Of a DNA stretch of 64,000 bases, positions 1 through 12,580 are shown in pieces. The stretch is from Haemaphysalis longicornis. Taxonomy: Eukaryota; Arthropoda; Arachnida; Ixodida; Ixodidae. Position 1 is the stretch's first letter, and every line of letters begins with the position of its first letter. The DNA lies in contig CM023452.1 of assembly GCA_013339765.2 (NCBI GenBank), positions 157,550,977 through 157,614,976 on the forward strand. Reading direction: 5' to 3'. Under the pieces are notes generated by a model. The model was not told the origin of the DNA, searched no databases, and saw nothing but the letters and a program-made list of their open reading frames with translations. The translations under genes and the position numbers were made by a program.

Positions 1-35
1 AACCACTGAGCCACGGAGCGGGATGCGAATGCCTT
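1..35 (-). repeat. Head of a tRNA-derived SINE, cut by the window edge
   Basis: Read on the minus strand, these bases contain a tRNA-type A-box (TGGCTCAGTGGTT) like the head of the SINE at 9.4-9.65 kb. The rest of the element would lie outside the window, so only the pol III box supports the call. Confidence 0.35.
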
Positions 36-1126
36 GCTAATATAGGGTATATATTGTACAACCGGTTTACACTTTTATTTAGTTTTGGCATTTCAACCAG
101 CTTAGGTGACTATTTGTTGTACTACGCTCGTGCAGTAAGCGTCGCCCGAGTTTCCACAGTAGCTCACGTCTAGCAATTGCATTTCGTAGACGGAAAAGCG
201 TTCGCAGATGCGTAGTCGTGCTGCTGACCGCTGTGCTTGTTCGCCCAGCGCAAAAAAGTGCTTCCCGCGCCCTAGTTTTACGCGGTACGGTAAAATATCA
301 GTTGATTTTATTTCCTTAGTACCTATATTGACTTCGCTGACTCTTCTCCCGCCTTCAAGAGGCCTTATATTTCCTACTGGGCGTACCAGTCAGCGAAGCG
401 TCCCATGTGCGCTTGTGAGCGCTTGTGTGAAGCGACCTTGACTTGGAGCTAGATACAGTGTTACAAACAAACCAAGTCAAAGAACGGCACATTCTTCCAT
501 TCACAAACGTGTCCTGGCTTCGTTTTAACTAAGCGAACGAATTGCGACCAAGCTATTTTTTTAACCTCCTTGATTGCGACGACCCGCCGGCGGCCGGCGG
601 ACGAAACGCTGGGCCGACTGGACTCTGTCTGAAGGCCGGGGAGCCGTGCGATAGCGCAGCCAGATTGCCAGTCATCCCCTCCTGACGTCACACGAAAACG
701 ACACAGAAAATGGGTCGAGCGTAAGAGAGGAGGACAGCATTTTCGAATTAGTTTTTCTACTAAATAAAATCGCGTGAACGCGCCTAGAGTGGTCGAAACA
801 TGGCCTGGGGACTCCGGACTACAATTTGCGCTAGTAATCCCGCAATGTTTACATATCACTTCAGTGTCCCTTTAATAACCAAGCTGAAGGAGCAACGCGA
901 GCGCAAAGAGGACTCTCGGCGTCAGAAGTGAACCCCGGGTTGAACCAATCGAGGCGCTCCACCAGCACGAAAAGAAACCTTACCGCCTCATTACTGACGA
1001 CACGGCAGGCGACCTGCTACAAAGTCGTTAGCAGAGCGACGGCCCTGCAATTCAGGTTGCCAGAGGCACTCGCACACAGACCTAGACGACCAACGAGCTG
1101 CCATACTCTGACCACCAGTTATTCCG
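36..1126. other. Unassigned stretch upstream of the BEL relic
   Basis: No recognisable protein or RNA was found. A GC-rich palindromic patch lies near 583-602. If the BEL-like element downstream were complete, its LTR and leader would fall here, but I could not find a second copy of an LTR to prove it. Confidence 0.3.
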
Positions 1127-1722
1127 AGCTCCCTCAGCTGAAGCTCCCAAAATTCACGGAAACGGGAAAAATTTGCCGCGTTTCTGGTGCAGTTTTTGTC
1201 GCCTCTACATAACAATGTTGACGTGAGCACAGCCAACAAATTCAACTACTTGAGTGCGTTGGTGAGTGGATCTTCCGCAACGACTATTTCCGGACTGAAG
1301 GCTATCGATCTGGGCTATAAATACACGATAGACATTTTAAAGAAGCGCTTTGCTGATGGTAGAATATTCATTCAGGATCACCTCAAAATCCTTTGGATAT
1401 AAAACCAGATTCGTCGCCTTCAAGCGTACACCAATTTCGAAAGCTGTACGACGAAGTCCAGGTACATGTACAAAATTTAAAGGCACTTGAAAATATTCCC
1501 CGCTAGTTGGCGCTGCATGCATCGGGATTCCTCTTGAGAATGCTGCCTCCCAACTTGGTGTTAAAGTTTCGCGAACGCTGTCACGAGTCAACGCCGTCAG
1601 CGAAGACATCTGGAGTGACTCATGCTGTGGGTAACCCACAACAGCAGACGACACTACATGAACAAGAGCTGCAGCAGCTGCTAGAGCTCATCGACCACCA
1701 GTTCAGTGTCGAGAAGCAATAA
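1127..1722 (+). pseudogene. BEL/Pao-type retrotransposon gag relic (DUF1759-like)
   Basis: Three overlapping reading pieces together read as the gag core of BEL/Pao elements, the protein that packages the element's RNA. The order of motifs is a short LPKF-type lead-in, then NNVDVSTANKFNYLSALVSG, then TTISGLKAIDLGYKYTIDIL and KKRFADGRIFIQDHL. After a stop near 1400 comes KALENIPR, and at 1507-1722 LRMLPPNLVLKFRERCHES and QELQQLLELIDHQF, matching the helical C-terminal half of the family. At least one frame change (near 1190) and in-frame stops (near 1400 and 1505) show that it is dead. The family call rests on pattern memory, chiefly the STANKFNYL and HxxDLxKxF-type helices. A protease relic follows in the same orientation. 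Confidence 0.6.
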
Positions 1723-2085
1723 AACAATGACCACAAATAAGACAACCGGATGTCGCTGGGACACTAGAAGGTCAATTAAACATCGTCGATTTCGTAACGC
1801 ACACACTGTAGGAGCTCCAAAAGTTGACTGAAGCGCCCTCAATGCTCCTGGTATTTCCAGTTCCCCGAGAACTATTACATGTATGCAACCGTGCAGAATG
1901 AAGCCCTACACGAAAGAAGCAGCTGTTCGTCAAGGAAGGCTGATGATTCCGATGTCTAAATGAGGATCACTTGTCGCCGGACGGCCAACGTCGACTGCAG
2001 TGTGACCAGAGTGCAGGAAAGCATGCCACCACCATGTACCCGTCAGCTACCCTGAGAGAAAACACTGACCCCTACTGCTGCATCT
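1723..2085 (+). other. Gag-to-protease linker of the BEL relic
   Basis: This lies between the gag core and the protease relic on the same strand. In a live element it would encode the zinc-knuckle part of gag. Scattered Cys codons occur around 1970-2035, but no clean CX2CX4HX4C motif can be read, so the part is judged decayed. Confidence 0.35.
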
Positions 2086-2300
2086 GTGCTTTCCAGGCAA
2101 AGTGGCACTACGGTTCTGCTCCAAACTTGCGGTAACAGTCGCAGGCTCGCAACCTCATGAGGCTATGGAATTGTCCTCGACGACAAAAGCCAATGCAGTT
2201 TTAACAGCCCAGCTGTTAAGGCCGACCCAGTTTCATCCAGCGGAGAGAGAAAACACCGAAACCTCAAGAAAAATTGCACCATCTTCCCGTGGGGAACCCT
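2086..2300 (+). pseudogene. BEL/Pao retropepsin-like protease relic
   Basis: The frame reads TTVLLQTC at the start, then after an in-frame TGA reads GYGIVLDDKSQCSF. This matches the layout of BEL/Pao aspartic proteases, where VLLQTA precedes a catalytic LLDxGSQxSF segment. The aspartate is present, but the Gly-Ser after it has become Asp-Lys-Ser, so it would not be active. It is in line with the gag relic upstream and supports one decayed BEL-type element at about 1.1-2.3 kb. RT, integrase and LTRs are not visible. The match is short and made by eye. Confidence 0.5.
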
Positions 2301-2589
2301 GATGAGGATGCGAAGCATCATGAGGTTCTGTGTGATTCCATTGTGTTGCCTTTATATTGAGTGATGTGGTGTTTAGTAGCTTCAGAGGGAAGTCCGCGTC
2401 CGGGTCCACACCGGTAGCAAAGGCATGCAAGTACTGTTGTGTTACGGTGAGTAGGCGGTGGTTCTCGAGACGCCGAAACTCGTCCTTCATGTTCTTGTCG
2501 ATGTTGCTGTCTCTCTGGTAGAATCAGTAGACTCCGTCGGCGTTGGTGAAGTAAAGGCTGTTGACGTTCGTGCACCGGCTGAGAGCAAC
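2301..2589. other. Unassigned stretch
   Basis: Short overlapping open frames are present on both strands, with no recognisable domain. Nothing further is supported. Confidence 0.3.
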
Positions 2590-2745
2590 GTACATGCCTC
2601 CTCTTCACAGCTTTGTCTTCTCCTTCTTCTTCTTCAGCGGTTCTCCTACGGGAAGATGACGACGGTGGTTGAACGCGAAGCTATCTCGTGGTGGATTCTT
2701 TGGTTGGCGAAACCCTAGGGGCATCTTTCCGCAATCATCATCAGA
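2590..2745 (-). repeat. Dispersed repeat, copy 1 (family also at 12.2-12.6 kb)
   Basis: Read on the minus strand this resembles the two tandem copies at 12.2-12.6 kb. It has ATGATGATTG, then a GCAAGATNCCCCTAGGG-like block, a CCAACCAAAGA block, a GTTCAAC block, and a purine-rich GAAGAAGAAGAAGG stretch, in the same order. It is a middle-repetitive sequence of unknown kind. Confidence 0.5.
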
Positions 2746-2984
2746 GGCGCTGCGGACGAGGCACGGACGCGGGACATCCGCCCGAGCAACACATGCTTCG
2801 CCTCTAAAAATGCGGTATCGGAGGTCTCTTGAATCGAATCTACCCTGAGACCTTTACGCAGTGAAACCCGCAACGTAACCACTGGGCAACCCGAAAGGCC
2901 GGAGGACTACTGGATTACCAACGACGGTGAACAATGGCATGTCGAGCCAATTTGAAAAAAATAAAATGAAAAGAAAACGCTTCT

Positions 2985-3072
2985 CCTGGTCGGAATCAAA
3001 CCTGGGTCCCTCGCGATATGAAACCGCCGTCTATCCAATAGAGCTATCGTCGCATGCCGAGCGCATACCATT
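2985..3072 (-). repeat. tRNA-like SINE head
   Basis: The minus strand carries an A-box-like TAGCTCTATTGG and a B-box-like GGTTTGATTCC at tRNA-like spacing. A T-rich tail (TTTTCTTTTCATTTTATTTT) follows. There is no matching acceptor stem or clean cloverleaf, so it is a SINE head or tRNA pseudogene and not a working tRNA. Confidence 0.5.
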
Positions 3073-6000
3073 TCCTTTCGTTTCGTGGCGCGGACGTTGG
3101 CTTTACATTTGGCCATGGGTTCTAGCGCGTGAACGTGGCCCACTTTGGGATTGATGTGAAACCTTGCGGGCTAAGCGATCCGGGCTTTCAGCGGCATGTT
3201 CGGAAATAATTCTGCGAGGATGGCAGATGGTGCGGAAAGATGGTGCTTTACTAAACAACGTGAAAGCAAACTTTGGTCGGCCCAACTGGCTATGAAACAG
3301 ATAATGATCGCGGTCACGCTTAGAGAAAGAAAACGAGCTTCCGGATCAGAGAAGAAACTATAGTAAAGGATATGATAGTTCAAACAAAGAAAATGACTCT
3401 ACTCGGGCTCGCTCTCAATTTTCTTTCTAATAGTACAGCCCATCATTATCTGCTCTTTATCCTCCGTGCCAAAGTTGAACACGAGGCGTGTGGATGGCGG
3501 GCGAAAAAAAATTGCAACTGGTCGAAAAACTTACGCGTTCTCGTGCGCAACGATTTCTACATGGCGGGAAATAGAAATCAAACCTGAGCACCTTTCTAAC
3601 ATCTCTCATGATCTGAATTTTGTTTTAAAAGCACTCAACAAGCGCATCCACTACTTAAAATATATGGCAGCAAAGTACCCAACCAAATACCGCTGCTCTA
3701 TGCCCATTAGCTTGTAATGAGCACTTAACTCCCAAACTTCATCAAGAGATTTTGAATTCTTTCTGGGTCTCGACCCTGTGTGCACGCTTGAGAGGCGTTA
3801 CTAGACCTACGCTACGACTATTCGCCGATGTCCTTTGAGTTGCAAGGTACAGGCACTCTACAATCACTTTAAATAAATTCGACACAAACGCAAGGCAGAA
3901 GAAGTGGCAACTGGGCTACTTGGTTTTGCATTTGCAACATCTTGGTGGAAGCGCGTTCACTCAAGGACACTAAAAAAACACACGGCAAGCCACAGCGTAG
4001 ACTTACAACTGATTTTTTATTCATTCCTCCACACAGTTGATTCGTGGCTGTCACGTTTTGGAAATAACACAACGGATTCTGACGTACCTACGATGTGTGG
4101 TCACATGGGTTTAGGTTGTAGTATTTAAATGTGGGTCTGTTGAAAAAAAAGCAGTTGCGAGTCAGCGCTGTGGCTCGTCCTCACTTTTCTCAGTGTCCGT
4201 GTGTAAGTGCGCTACCATCAAGGGGTTGCAAATGCAAGGCAGAGACTGAAAGGCGCATCTGGAGCGATAAGGAAATCACACAATGACGCTCTGTGCTGGC
4301 GATAACTATCGCTTTCGCAGTGCATCTTCAACGTACGATCCAGATAGCGAAAACCTTCATGGACAGTGTTTCAGGGTCCCTTTAGGGCTCCTGATGTAAG
4401 AAAAAGGTGGCGCAACGGCCCCTTTTTGAAGGAATGACACATAGCTGCAGATGGGAAAGGCATAGCTTTCCAGTAATAGTTTTCAAACTGGCGTCATGAA
4501 ACATTCGCCGGGCAATGTGTACTCAAAGCGAAGCTACAGTACCAAGAAATCAAGAGGGAAGGACGAAGACGCGAGCAATTCTCGTCACCTGGTTCCTAAA
4601 ATGCGCCGAATCAAAAGAACTATAGAGGGAGCCGAATAACAGAGCCTTGCACAGATGAGACGTACTTTAGAAGTGAGGAAATGTATTTCGCGTAACGAAA
4701 GAGTTCGTCTTACCAGACGACGTATACCTGCCCGGAAATGGACCGGTGACAGCCGTGTCGCCGCATTAGCGTCTTCTGGCAACGCATAACCGGATCAGCC
4801 TGTTTTCACCCTTCTTACTCCCGTGCTGAAGTGGCACCAAGACGATTGTTCCCGCATATCTTTTTTTGTGGTCGGGGGGGCCATGTTCACTCTGCAGTTT
4901 TCATTCCCTCACAGCGTTCAATGTTGGTTTGACAAGATTGGCAACGCCGCCAGTAGTAATGCGACGCCCAAGTGTCCGTATGGCCTGTATGGTGAAACTG
5001 CGGTTTCTAGTCGTCTTATATGCTTTGTTTGCAGTATGTGCGCGTTGGGTCACCTAAATCCATCCGATTGCAAAACAATTCTGTAGCAAAATGCGTGTGA
5101 ATGAACCGGCCCCATAATTTGTCAGGTTTGTGAGCATTCATATTTTGTCGGTTCATCTGACAGATTCATGTAACATGTCGTAACGTCTTACGCGTCGGTG
5201 TAGGCATGTTTATTTTTTTTTCATTTCAAGAACCAACCACTGCCATGTCACAAATGGAAAGCACAAATTTCTAGGGGCACTTAGGTCTGCTCACGTCAAT
5301 GGAAGTCGGTAACATATTGATACTTATCAATGATTTATTCACGGCAACACCGTGTTTGCATCTACTTCTTCGCTTTCGCCCCTCTCCTTACCGCACGTAT
5401 TGCGCAAGCAAGCATACTGGCACACGCCACAGCTTCGCTCAAATCAGGGTTCTGCATGGTTGGAGTGCAAGTCTTCTACTCTTGAGCTATCACATTGAGG
5501 GGTCACGAGGCACAATTCACTTCATTACTGTTACGTTCCCAATTCATAGTTTCACGAAACAAGATCATTGGCCCCTCAAAGCTCCCGGTATCCAACCGAT
5601 ACCGTAAGTGGGAATTTGCACGATGGAAGTAACATAAACAAGAACAACTCTTTTTCACCGTGGCAACGTGCGCAGACAGCGCTGTGGCAGCACACTTAGC
5701 TATTACTGCGAAGACCCGAAATCATGTGTCATGCGAATTCAAACGCGTTTTTATCGCGAGAGCCTCTGAGCCCAAAATGTGCGAGACGCTGTCGCTGTAA
5801 GATCAATAAAATGGCCGCCGCTGTAAATATAGGAGTGCGCTGCCACTTTGCACTCTCCCCGCATCGCCAGCGGTGGAATAAAAATTGCTACTGTCGGTTT
5901 GCTTGTGGCACACGCACACTGCGGATTGGCAAGGAATCGGGAGCTTTGATGGGCTAACGGGCCCCCTTCACATACTAAACTGGAAATTACAAACAAAGTT

Positions 6001-6775
6001 ATAGAATAGTGCGTACGGAGTGACACTTCAGTGTGATGGTACGGGAGTGGAAGAGGGGCACCGCAGCCACGTGGAACCAGTTGCAACTTTGGGCAATGTC
6101 AATGCATCTTGTAGCACTTTCTCTTTTGTAACGTCCATAGTCAAGAGAGACTTGTGATTCGGGGGAGCTGTGGCTTGTGGCAGTCTGACTCCTCAAGGGC
6201 TTGTTCAGGTGAAGGCGAGGAAACGAAATGGATGAAATAAACTCAAATACACCCTATAGAAATAAAGGAGACGTTGAAGGGTATCGCCAGCTTTTCACGT
6301 TAAAGACAGGTAAGCAGACTTGCAGTGCTATCGTAAACTTTCTGTTTACTCTTCACAGCAGCGCCCGTTTGCTTCAGCGGACAAAGGTAGTTTTTCACAG
6401 AAAGCGGCACTAACAGCGTACGCCCCCAAACGTCTCTCAAACGCAACTGCTTTGTCGAACGCTGGCCTGATTAACATTTCAGCGTCATAAATAGTTTCTT
6501 TTCTTTCCAGAGTCTATGTTCGGCACTCAGTGTTTCTAGAGAACGGTGCCTGGAGAGACTTGGCCCGCTGAGACCGGCAGACTAGGAGCTTTGGCCATTC
6601 CACTGGAAACCCCGCCTCACGCGAAGCACTTGCTTGACACTATTGATTCTCTTCAGAGAATCCGGCAGTGAGGACTGCTTCCAACGGCCTGTCTTTCCCT
6701 GCTCTCCCCCTTCCTTACTTCCCATCCCGTTTCTTACTCTAGGGCCAGGCCTCGGGTCATGTCAAGAGGACATTT
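3073..6775. other. Long unassigned stretch
   Basis: No domain, repeat copy or RNA gene was recognised on either strand. The open frames present (the longest about 110 codons) lack protein-like motifs and overlap each other on opposite strands. A short poly-T run lies near 5212-5221. Confidence 0.35.
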
Positions 6776-6840
6776 CTCCCTCCCTTTCTCTCTCTCTCTC
6801 TCCCTCTCTGTCTCTCTCTCTCTCTTTCTCTCTCTCGCTT
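6776..6840. repeat. (CT)n microsatellite
   Basis: This is an interrupted CT/CTCC tract. It makes an open frame of Ser/Leu repeats on the plus strand, which should not be taken as a gene. Confidence 0.9.
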
Positions 6841-7461
6841 GCTCTATCTCTTTACGTTTTTAATAAACGTGTGTTCATTAATTCATTCATTCATTTATTT
6901 TTTGCCACGCCAACTCGGACTGAAATGCTCGAGCACACGAGCTTACCCAGTACTCTCCCCGGGTGCGTCCATGTTGTGGCCTCTGTGCGCCACGCTGGCA
7001 CTCAAAAGATTTCACATCAGGCACGCCGACAGCATCTCTGCGCGCTACGCGCAAGCAGGCAGTGTTTCCCGTCCCCCCCCCCTCCTCGCCCTCTCCCGTG
7101 AAGCCGCATCTGTGGTCGGGAATGCACAAACCTCCCCTCTTATCACTCCATCCCGTATCCACTACATGCATGGCATCCTTTCGCTTCCCACTTGCCCTAC
7201 ACCCAACTGCCATTTCTACCCATCAGTGCGACACCTTTACTGAGAGTGCCATCCGCCAGACCTACCACGACACCTGTGTTCCCGCATCGCTTCCTGGTAG
7301 GAGTTGTTGTACCCAGGTCCTGGCGTAGATGTCAAATCGATGCAACAACTTCTGGCGGCCCACTGCCTTCGTGTTAGTGCGGGCCTCTGAGAGTTCTACG
7401 GACCAGCCATCTCCTAATGAAGAGACTGTGGCACGACAGCCCGGGCTAGGGCTGTTTAGAG
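6841..7461. other. Sequence leading into a retroelement-type 3' end
   Basis: This holds several overlapping frames of 60-150 codons on both strands and a poly-C run near 7072. No domain could be named. It may be the 3' untranslated part of the element whose end follows. Confidence 0.25.
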
Positions 7462-7486
7462 AATAAAGTTTTCTCTCTCTCTTCTC
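7462..7486 (+). other. Retroelement-like 3' end: AATAAA followed by a CT-rich tail
   Basis: The sequence AATAAAGTTTTCTCTCTCT has the same plan as the 3' end of the I-like element at 36.66 kb (minus strand), which has AATAAATGTTTT and then CTCTCTTTCTCTC. It is probably the 3' end of a plus-strand non-LTR copy. The upstream coding part was not recognised. Confidence 0.35.
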
Positions 7487-7849
7487 ACCACTGCACTGCA
7501 AACGGCGGCACATGATGACCCAAGGCTACAAGGACCAGATGCTTGCGCATAATTTTATAACACTCTCACAGAAGTGTCAGCCAACATTTCCACTTGTTCA
7601 CATAACTACATGGTCCCGCCCCACACTGGTGCTTGTTCGTATCCTGCCTGTCATTACAACCCCCGGCGGGGATGCAAGTTACCACACCCCAGCGGGCACC
7701 AGGTCTACTTTGAGACTCCCATAGTGATTTTATTTGTATTTTACAAATGAAGGAACTTCCGCAGCGTTTGGCGGCCGCACAATTGGCGGAGTGGGGTGCA
7801 GGGCGGTTGGCATTCCAGTATGCACCCCCCCCCCGCCCGCCCCGTTCTT

Positions 7850-7985
7850 GCGTCCTTCGTGCCTCCAAACCTCTTCCGCGAGTCTACGCCATGCTTCGCA
7901 TGGACGACAAATTCGATGGTGACCGCGTGGTAGAGAGAAACACACCGGTACATTCGTTTTCCGCCCTCGCGTGCTTGTGGCGTGG
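7850..7985 (+). repeat. Dispersed repeat pair A, copy 1
   Basis: This is similar to 30690-30785 in the same orientation. Both copies share CATGCTT, GACAA, GATCGATGG-like, TGGTGACCGCGTGGTAG, and then TTCGTTTTCC followed by a CGCCCTCG block. There is no coding sense. A poly-C patch lies just upstream (about 7804-7826). Confidence 0.55.
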
Positions 7986-8984
7986 ACTGAGGAGGAGGAG
8001 AATAAACATTTATTGAGCATAAGTGCTGATGGCAGGGCACTCGCCCGGTGGAGAAAATTATACCATTTGACTACTACTCACGTTGCAGCGATGGCTCAGA
8101 GGTACAAAACTCGCCTCGTATCCGTGTGTCCCCGGCCACCCACCCGTTTCTTTAATGGCTACAGGCATCCCTGGCCGAGTACGCACCCATGAAAGGGAAA
8201 TTCACGTCTGGAAAGCTGTCTTTATTCTTGCGAGGGGCCCCTGAACCTTGTCCATTTAGCGGGGAACCCCGGCCGCGTAGCGCCATTTGCCGGGAGCGAA
8301 AGTCTGGCGGCATGTCCTGTCACAGGCGGTGGCGAGTTGAGCGTCCACCGTGACTGTGGAAGGCACCATGTGCATTCGTGTGCTTTGTTGGCACCGGGCA
8401 CCTACCGCTAAAATAGGTACAAGCGACTCCCCGGCCAGGCGCTCGGCCCCTGTGTGAGACTACAAAGCTTGGGAAGTTCACCTGGCTTGAACGGGAAATC
8501 GCCCCGATGGAAAGGGGCAGCTGCACCAACCCAGAAACATTTTTTTTTTGCAACGGGGCCAGCCGATTTGCTTATTGCTTCACGTGAAGCAAGTGAATAG
8601 ACCAGAATACCTCCTTTGTACTTGATAACTACGAACATCTCTGTCTTATAACTAATTTACCCGGCAAGTCAGATGACTGCCCTTATGACCAGACTACTTC
8701 TAGGTGCCCAGTTGTTTGCAATATGACCTCCAATCTCCTTCTCATTTTTAAAGCAAACGTCTCTGTGTCTCACTGATGCAATGTTGTTCCGCCAAAGCCC
8801 TCTGAAGGAAAGCCATCTCCACACAATGGGTTTCCACAATGCCACATCAACCCTACGACGCACGTAGATAATGGAAGTTCATCACGCACAATATACGATA
8901 CAATGCAACACTGGAATAGATTAGAATTGTCACACAATCGCAGATGTTGATGAATGCTCTATAACCGCATTCGTGTCGCTCAGA
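7986..8984. other. Unassigned stretch
   Basis: Short frames only, on both strands, with no recognised domain or RNA. A poly-T run occurs near 8541. Confidence 0.3.
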
Positions 8985-9120
8985 AGTTACTTTGGGTTTG
9001 ATTCGTGGACGTTGGCTTCCTACTTGGAAGTTTGGAGTTTAGACTTCGGGAGCGTGGATTTTAGACTTTTTGTGTACTCAGTTTGGATCTTGAGAAAGGG
9101 GCTTTGATATTTTCGTGTGT
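8985..9120 (+). repeat. Dispersed repeat pair B, copy 1
   Basis: This is similar to 25375-25530 on the same strand. Shared blocks in order are GGACTTTGG-like text, GAGCGTGGATTTTAG, a TGTG..CTCAG block, and GAGAAAGGGGCTTTGAT. Kind unknown. Confidence 0.5.
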
Positions 9121-9292
9121 GTTACACTATCTTCGTCTTGCCCAGTGGGGGTCTCCAAGTGATCTGCACCTAGCTGTGAACGGGTTCGGGGTGTGGCTTC
9201 GGCGCTTTCGTGTTTCAAATGTTCACGTGGTTTATGGCCGCTTGTGCACTGTGGAAGAGTCTTTCCAATGGCGGTAGTCTTCCGCGAGCTAC

Positions 9293-9650
<358 letters not shown>

Positions 9651-12110
9651 CGTCAGCTAAGTGAACGCGAAGATGGTGGTCTCTCTGTCCGTCTATTTCT
9701 CTCTGTCTGTCTGTGCCTTGGTTCAGCCGCCCGGCTAAAAGTTAAAAGATTACTAAACGAAGGATTTATATCCGCAGAAGTTTTCGAAAAAAACGTAAAC
9801 CTAGTAGCATATTTCGTACTTGTGAATATTGTTCAACGAACAGAAAATATTAGACATATTTGAGGCAAAAACTAACGCAAGTAATAAAGGGATATTTTAA
9901 ATGAGACACAGAAGTGGGCTTAGCTTTCGCGATAGCAAGAAAGAAACGACCTAAATCACTGTTTTAACCACAAAATACAAAAAGAGCTGGCGCTCAAGAC
10001 TGCAGCTCCTGTCTGCAGCACCAAGCCAATATTAACAAAAGGTCCTAACCAAACACGCAGCAAAGCAAATTGGGGAAAATTGAACTGAATTCAGCAAACC
10101 TCCTGTGTTTAGCATGGAAGGACAGAGACAGGAGGTAGACAGCATGAGGTGGGGCAGGGAAAGGGAAGAGGCTGTTATAGGGCACGGGGTCGCAGAAGAC
10201 TGCCGTCGTTAGACGATATTTGCAGCGAAGCCAACAGATACGGGGCCATTTCTTTTGTGCCTATTTTGGTTTTCATAGTTGAAATGTTTGGTTTGGTTCC
10301 ACCTCCCCGTTCTCCCGGTAGACGCGAAGAATTACGACGAAGGAGAGGAGAGCAGCCCCGCTGTGAATATCGAAGCAATCGCTGCTGAATGAGCTATCAC
10401 GATCTCCAGGCCGAGATCACCACCCGAGCGCCGCGGACAATAGAATTCAGTCATATAAAGCTAGGTACTCTTTTGTATCCTGTATTCCAAACGCTTCGCC
10501 GCACAGCGGTCCAGGAGACATGTGTATCCCCGCAATACAGAACGTTAATTAAACGTTGTCAAGGGCCGCGCCCCGAACCTAAAGCGAATTAAAACATACG
10601 AAATCGCCATTATTAACAGAAAAAAACGCGTAGAATTGATTTTTACTACGAAAAAGTAAAGAATTGAGTTTAGAAAAAAAAATTTGCAATAAAAATTAAA
10701 GTAGCGGTGCTGAGGCTTGAGCCCATGCCGTGAGTGCAAGTACTACCAAGAACTATACACCGAGGGCACAGAACCCTAACAGCGGGATCGTTTTAGCAGC
10801 AGCTCATAGAATAGCAAGGGCAGAGACATCACACATGTCACGTGGGGCGCCTTGCAGCAAAGCATTCGGAAACACGCTACCATTTATATATCCCTAGTGA
10901 GCCAATGGCCGCCGCCCTGTGCATTGTCCAATTTTCAGCGAAACCAAGGTAGTGCTCGTCCTACACTCTACACACAAAACACAAATTAGCCTGAATGGGA
11001 GTTTTTTTTTGGCTGAAATACGTCTTTTAAACTCCTCACGGCAGGCGGTCTCCTCCCACGTGTCGGGGTATGATGGCTGAAAAACTGTCAGTTTAGACCT
11101 GGGGCCACGAGCCGACGTAAATAGGAGCATTTACCGCGATTGTACCTCCCCACAAAACGCAGTATCTTGCTGCGAATACTACGTTTGTTCTAATGTTAGC
11201 ATTAAAACTCCCATTCCTCCTCCTCCTTTCCATCTCCCCTTCTTGCTCTACGCCTTCTTACAAAATGGCTGCCAGTTGGTGTCGTGTGAGCTCTAGCAGT
11301 TCCGAAAATTTACTGTCGGTGCGAACTTGCGCCCGCACGAATGGATGTGAAGTGCTTCCCGACAACTGAAGCTTGTTGCGAACATTGTGGAACCAGTTAG
11401 ACTTACGCGCGCGGCACTGCAACGTTGCCTTCCAGTCGCTAACCTTCGAGCCGAAAGAGTACGCCAGCGAGCCAACGCGAGGCCTAAATGGAGTGATCGC
11501 TAACGGAGAGTGGCTCGCTAAAAACAACGCGGTTGTGCCTCTGCAAGGTGGTTGAACGTAGGATTTGCACGTTTTTTATTGTAACCAACATTTTGGGAGA
11601 CTTGTGCCTCTTGTAGTGTCAAATAAACTCTTTGTTTCCCGCGTCACTGCTCGGGCGATTATCCGCCACTGGAGGTGAGCGTTGTGCGTGAGAGAGGGCG
11701 CCTTTCCCGAAACGTCAGTGGGGATGCCGAACGGTGGGAAAGCAATGCGTATTGGCGCGCGTCTCGAGCAGAACACTCACTCATTCACACTCGCGAGCAC
11801 AATGAATGGTGGCGGTGCTGTGACCGGCTGTGAGGTGTTCTTGTTAGGCTGCGTCTGTGGCTTATTGGCACGCGAAGGATAAAGTTGGCCGGTCAACCGT
11901 CGCAGGGCCGCTTTTCTTGAGAAGTACGTGTGGTGCCCGCCGCGCTGTACGAGGAGGGTGACTGCCGCGTGCAGCCGGCGATTCATTGCTTTCACTGGAA
12001 AGGGAGAAGGTAGGCGCCCTATGGGAGCTCTCCGTGCGCTAGGCGCGTGTAACTATAACCAGAAAACGCGATTCGAGGGAGCATTCTGTAGAGTCGACGG
12101 AAAAACTGCT
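9651..12110. other. Long unassigned, AT-rich stretch
   Basis: No domain or RNA gene was recognised. It contains a GTCTGTCTGTCTG-like patch near 9690-9715 and A/T-rich blocks at 10.6-10.7 kb. Open frames are under 95 codons and conflict between strands. Confidence 0.3.
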
Positions 12111-12150
12111 TTTTTTTGGGGGGGAGGGTCGGGGGGGGGGGGGGGGGAGG
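12111..12150. repeat. Poly-G tract
   Basis: Runs of 7 and about 17 G with short breaks follow a T run. It could form G-quadruplex-like structure. Homopolymer length is prone to sequencing error. Confidence 0.8.
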
Positions 12151-12229
12151 GCGTCACACCAACCGCAATTTTAGGGGCCAAGCTCCTCTTGCTCGTGCCC
12201 TGTCCCGGCAGTACACGGCACATTGTACA

Positions 12230-12391
12230 CGGCACATTGATGATGATTGTGGCAGGATACCCCTAAGGATTGGCCATCCAAAGATTGGCCGAAGAGGTCA
12301 TAACGTTCAACGCGTTCGTTGCTACCCGCCAAGGAGGAGCGGAAAGAAGAAGAGGTTGTCGTCATCGCCAGCGAGCTCAAGACCCCTGCTC
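12230..12391 (+). repeat. Dispersed repeat, copy 2 (first of a tandem pair)
   Basis: This pairs with 12425-12580 at a period of about 198 bases. Both share TGTGGCAGGAT, AGGATTGGCCA-like blocks, AAAGATTGGCCG, AACGTTCAACGCGTTCGTTG, and AGAAGAAGAGGTTGTCGT, ending in GCGAGCT(C/G)AAGAC. A third, more diverged copy lies at 2590-2745 on the other strand. Confidence 0.75.
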
Positions 12392-12424
12392 GGGCCCTGT
12401 CCCGTCCCTCGTTGCTGCCATACA

Positions 12425-12580
12425 CGGCGGAATGATGATTGAATTGTGGCAGGATCCCTCTAGGGATTGGCCAACCAAAGATTGGCCGCGAAAAGGTCCA
12501 AAACGTTCAACGCGTTCGTTGCTAACCAACGGGAGGAGAGGAAGAAGAAGAGGTTGTCGTTCGTCGCCTGCGAGCTGAAG
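12425..12580 (+). repeat. Dispersed repeat, copy 3 (second of the tandem pair)
   Basis: Direct repeat of 12230-12391 with point changes and small indels. The conserved core AACGTTCAACGCGTTCGTTG is intact. No protein is shared in frame between copies, so this is better seen as non-coding repeat. Confidence 0.75.

Noticed and set aside
461..859. 132-codon minus-strand frame
   Set aside because: No motif; it overlaps a GC-rich palindromic patch and has no support as a gene.
2985..3072. Possible functional tRNA gene
   Set aside because: A- and B-box-like text is present, but there is no matching acceptor stem and the T-rich tail suggests a SINE.
6634..7101. 155-codon plus-strand frame with many Ser/Leu
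   Set aside because: Driven by the CT microsatellite; the rest has no motif.
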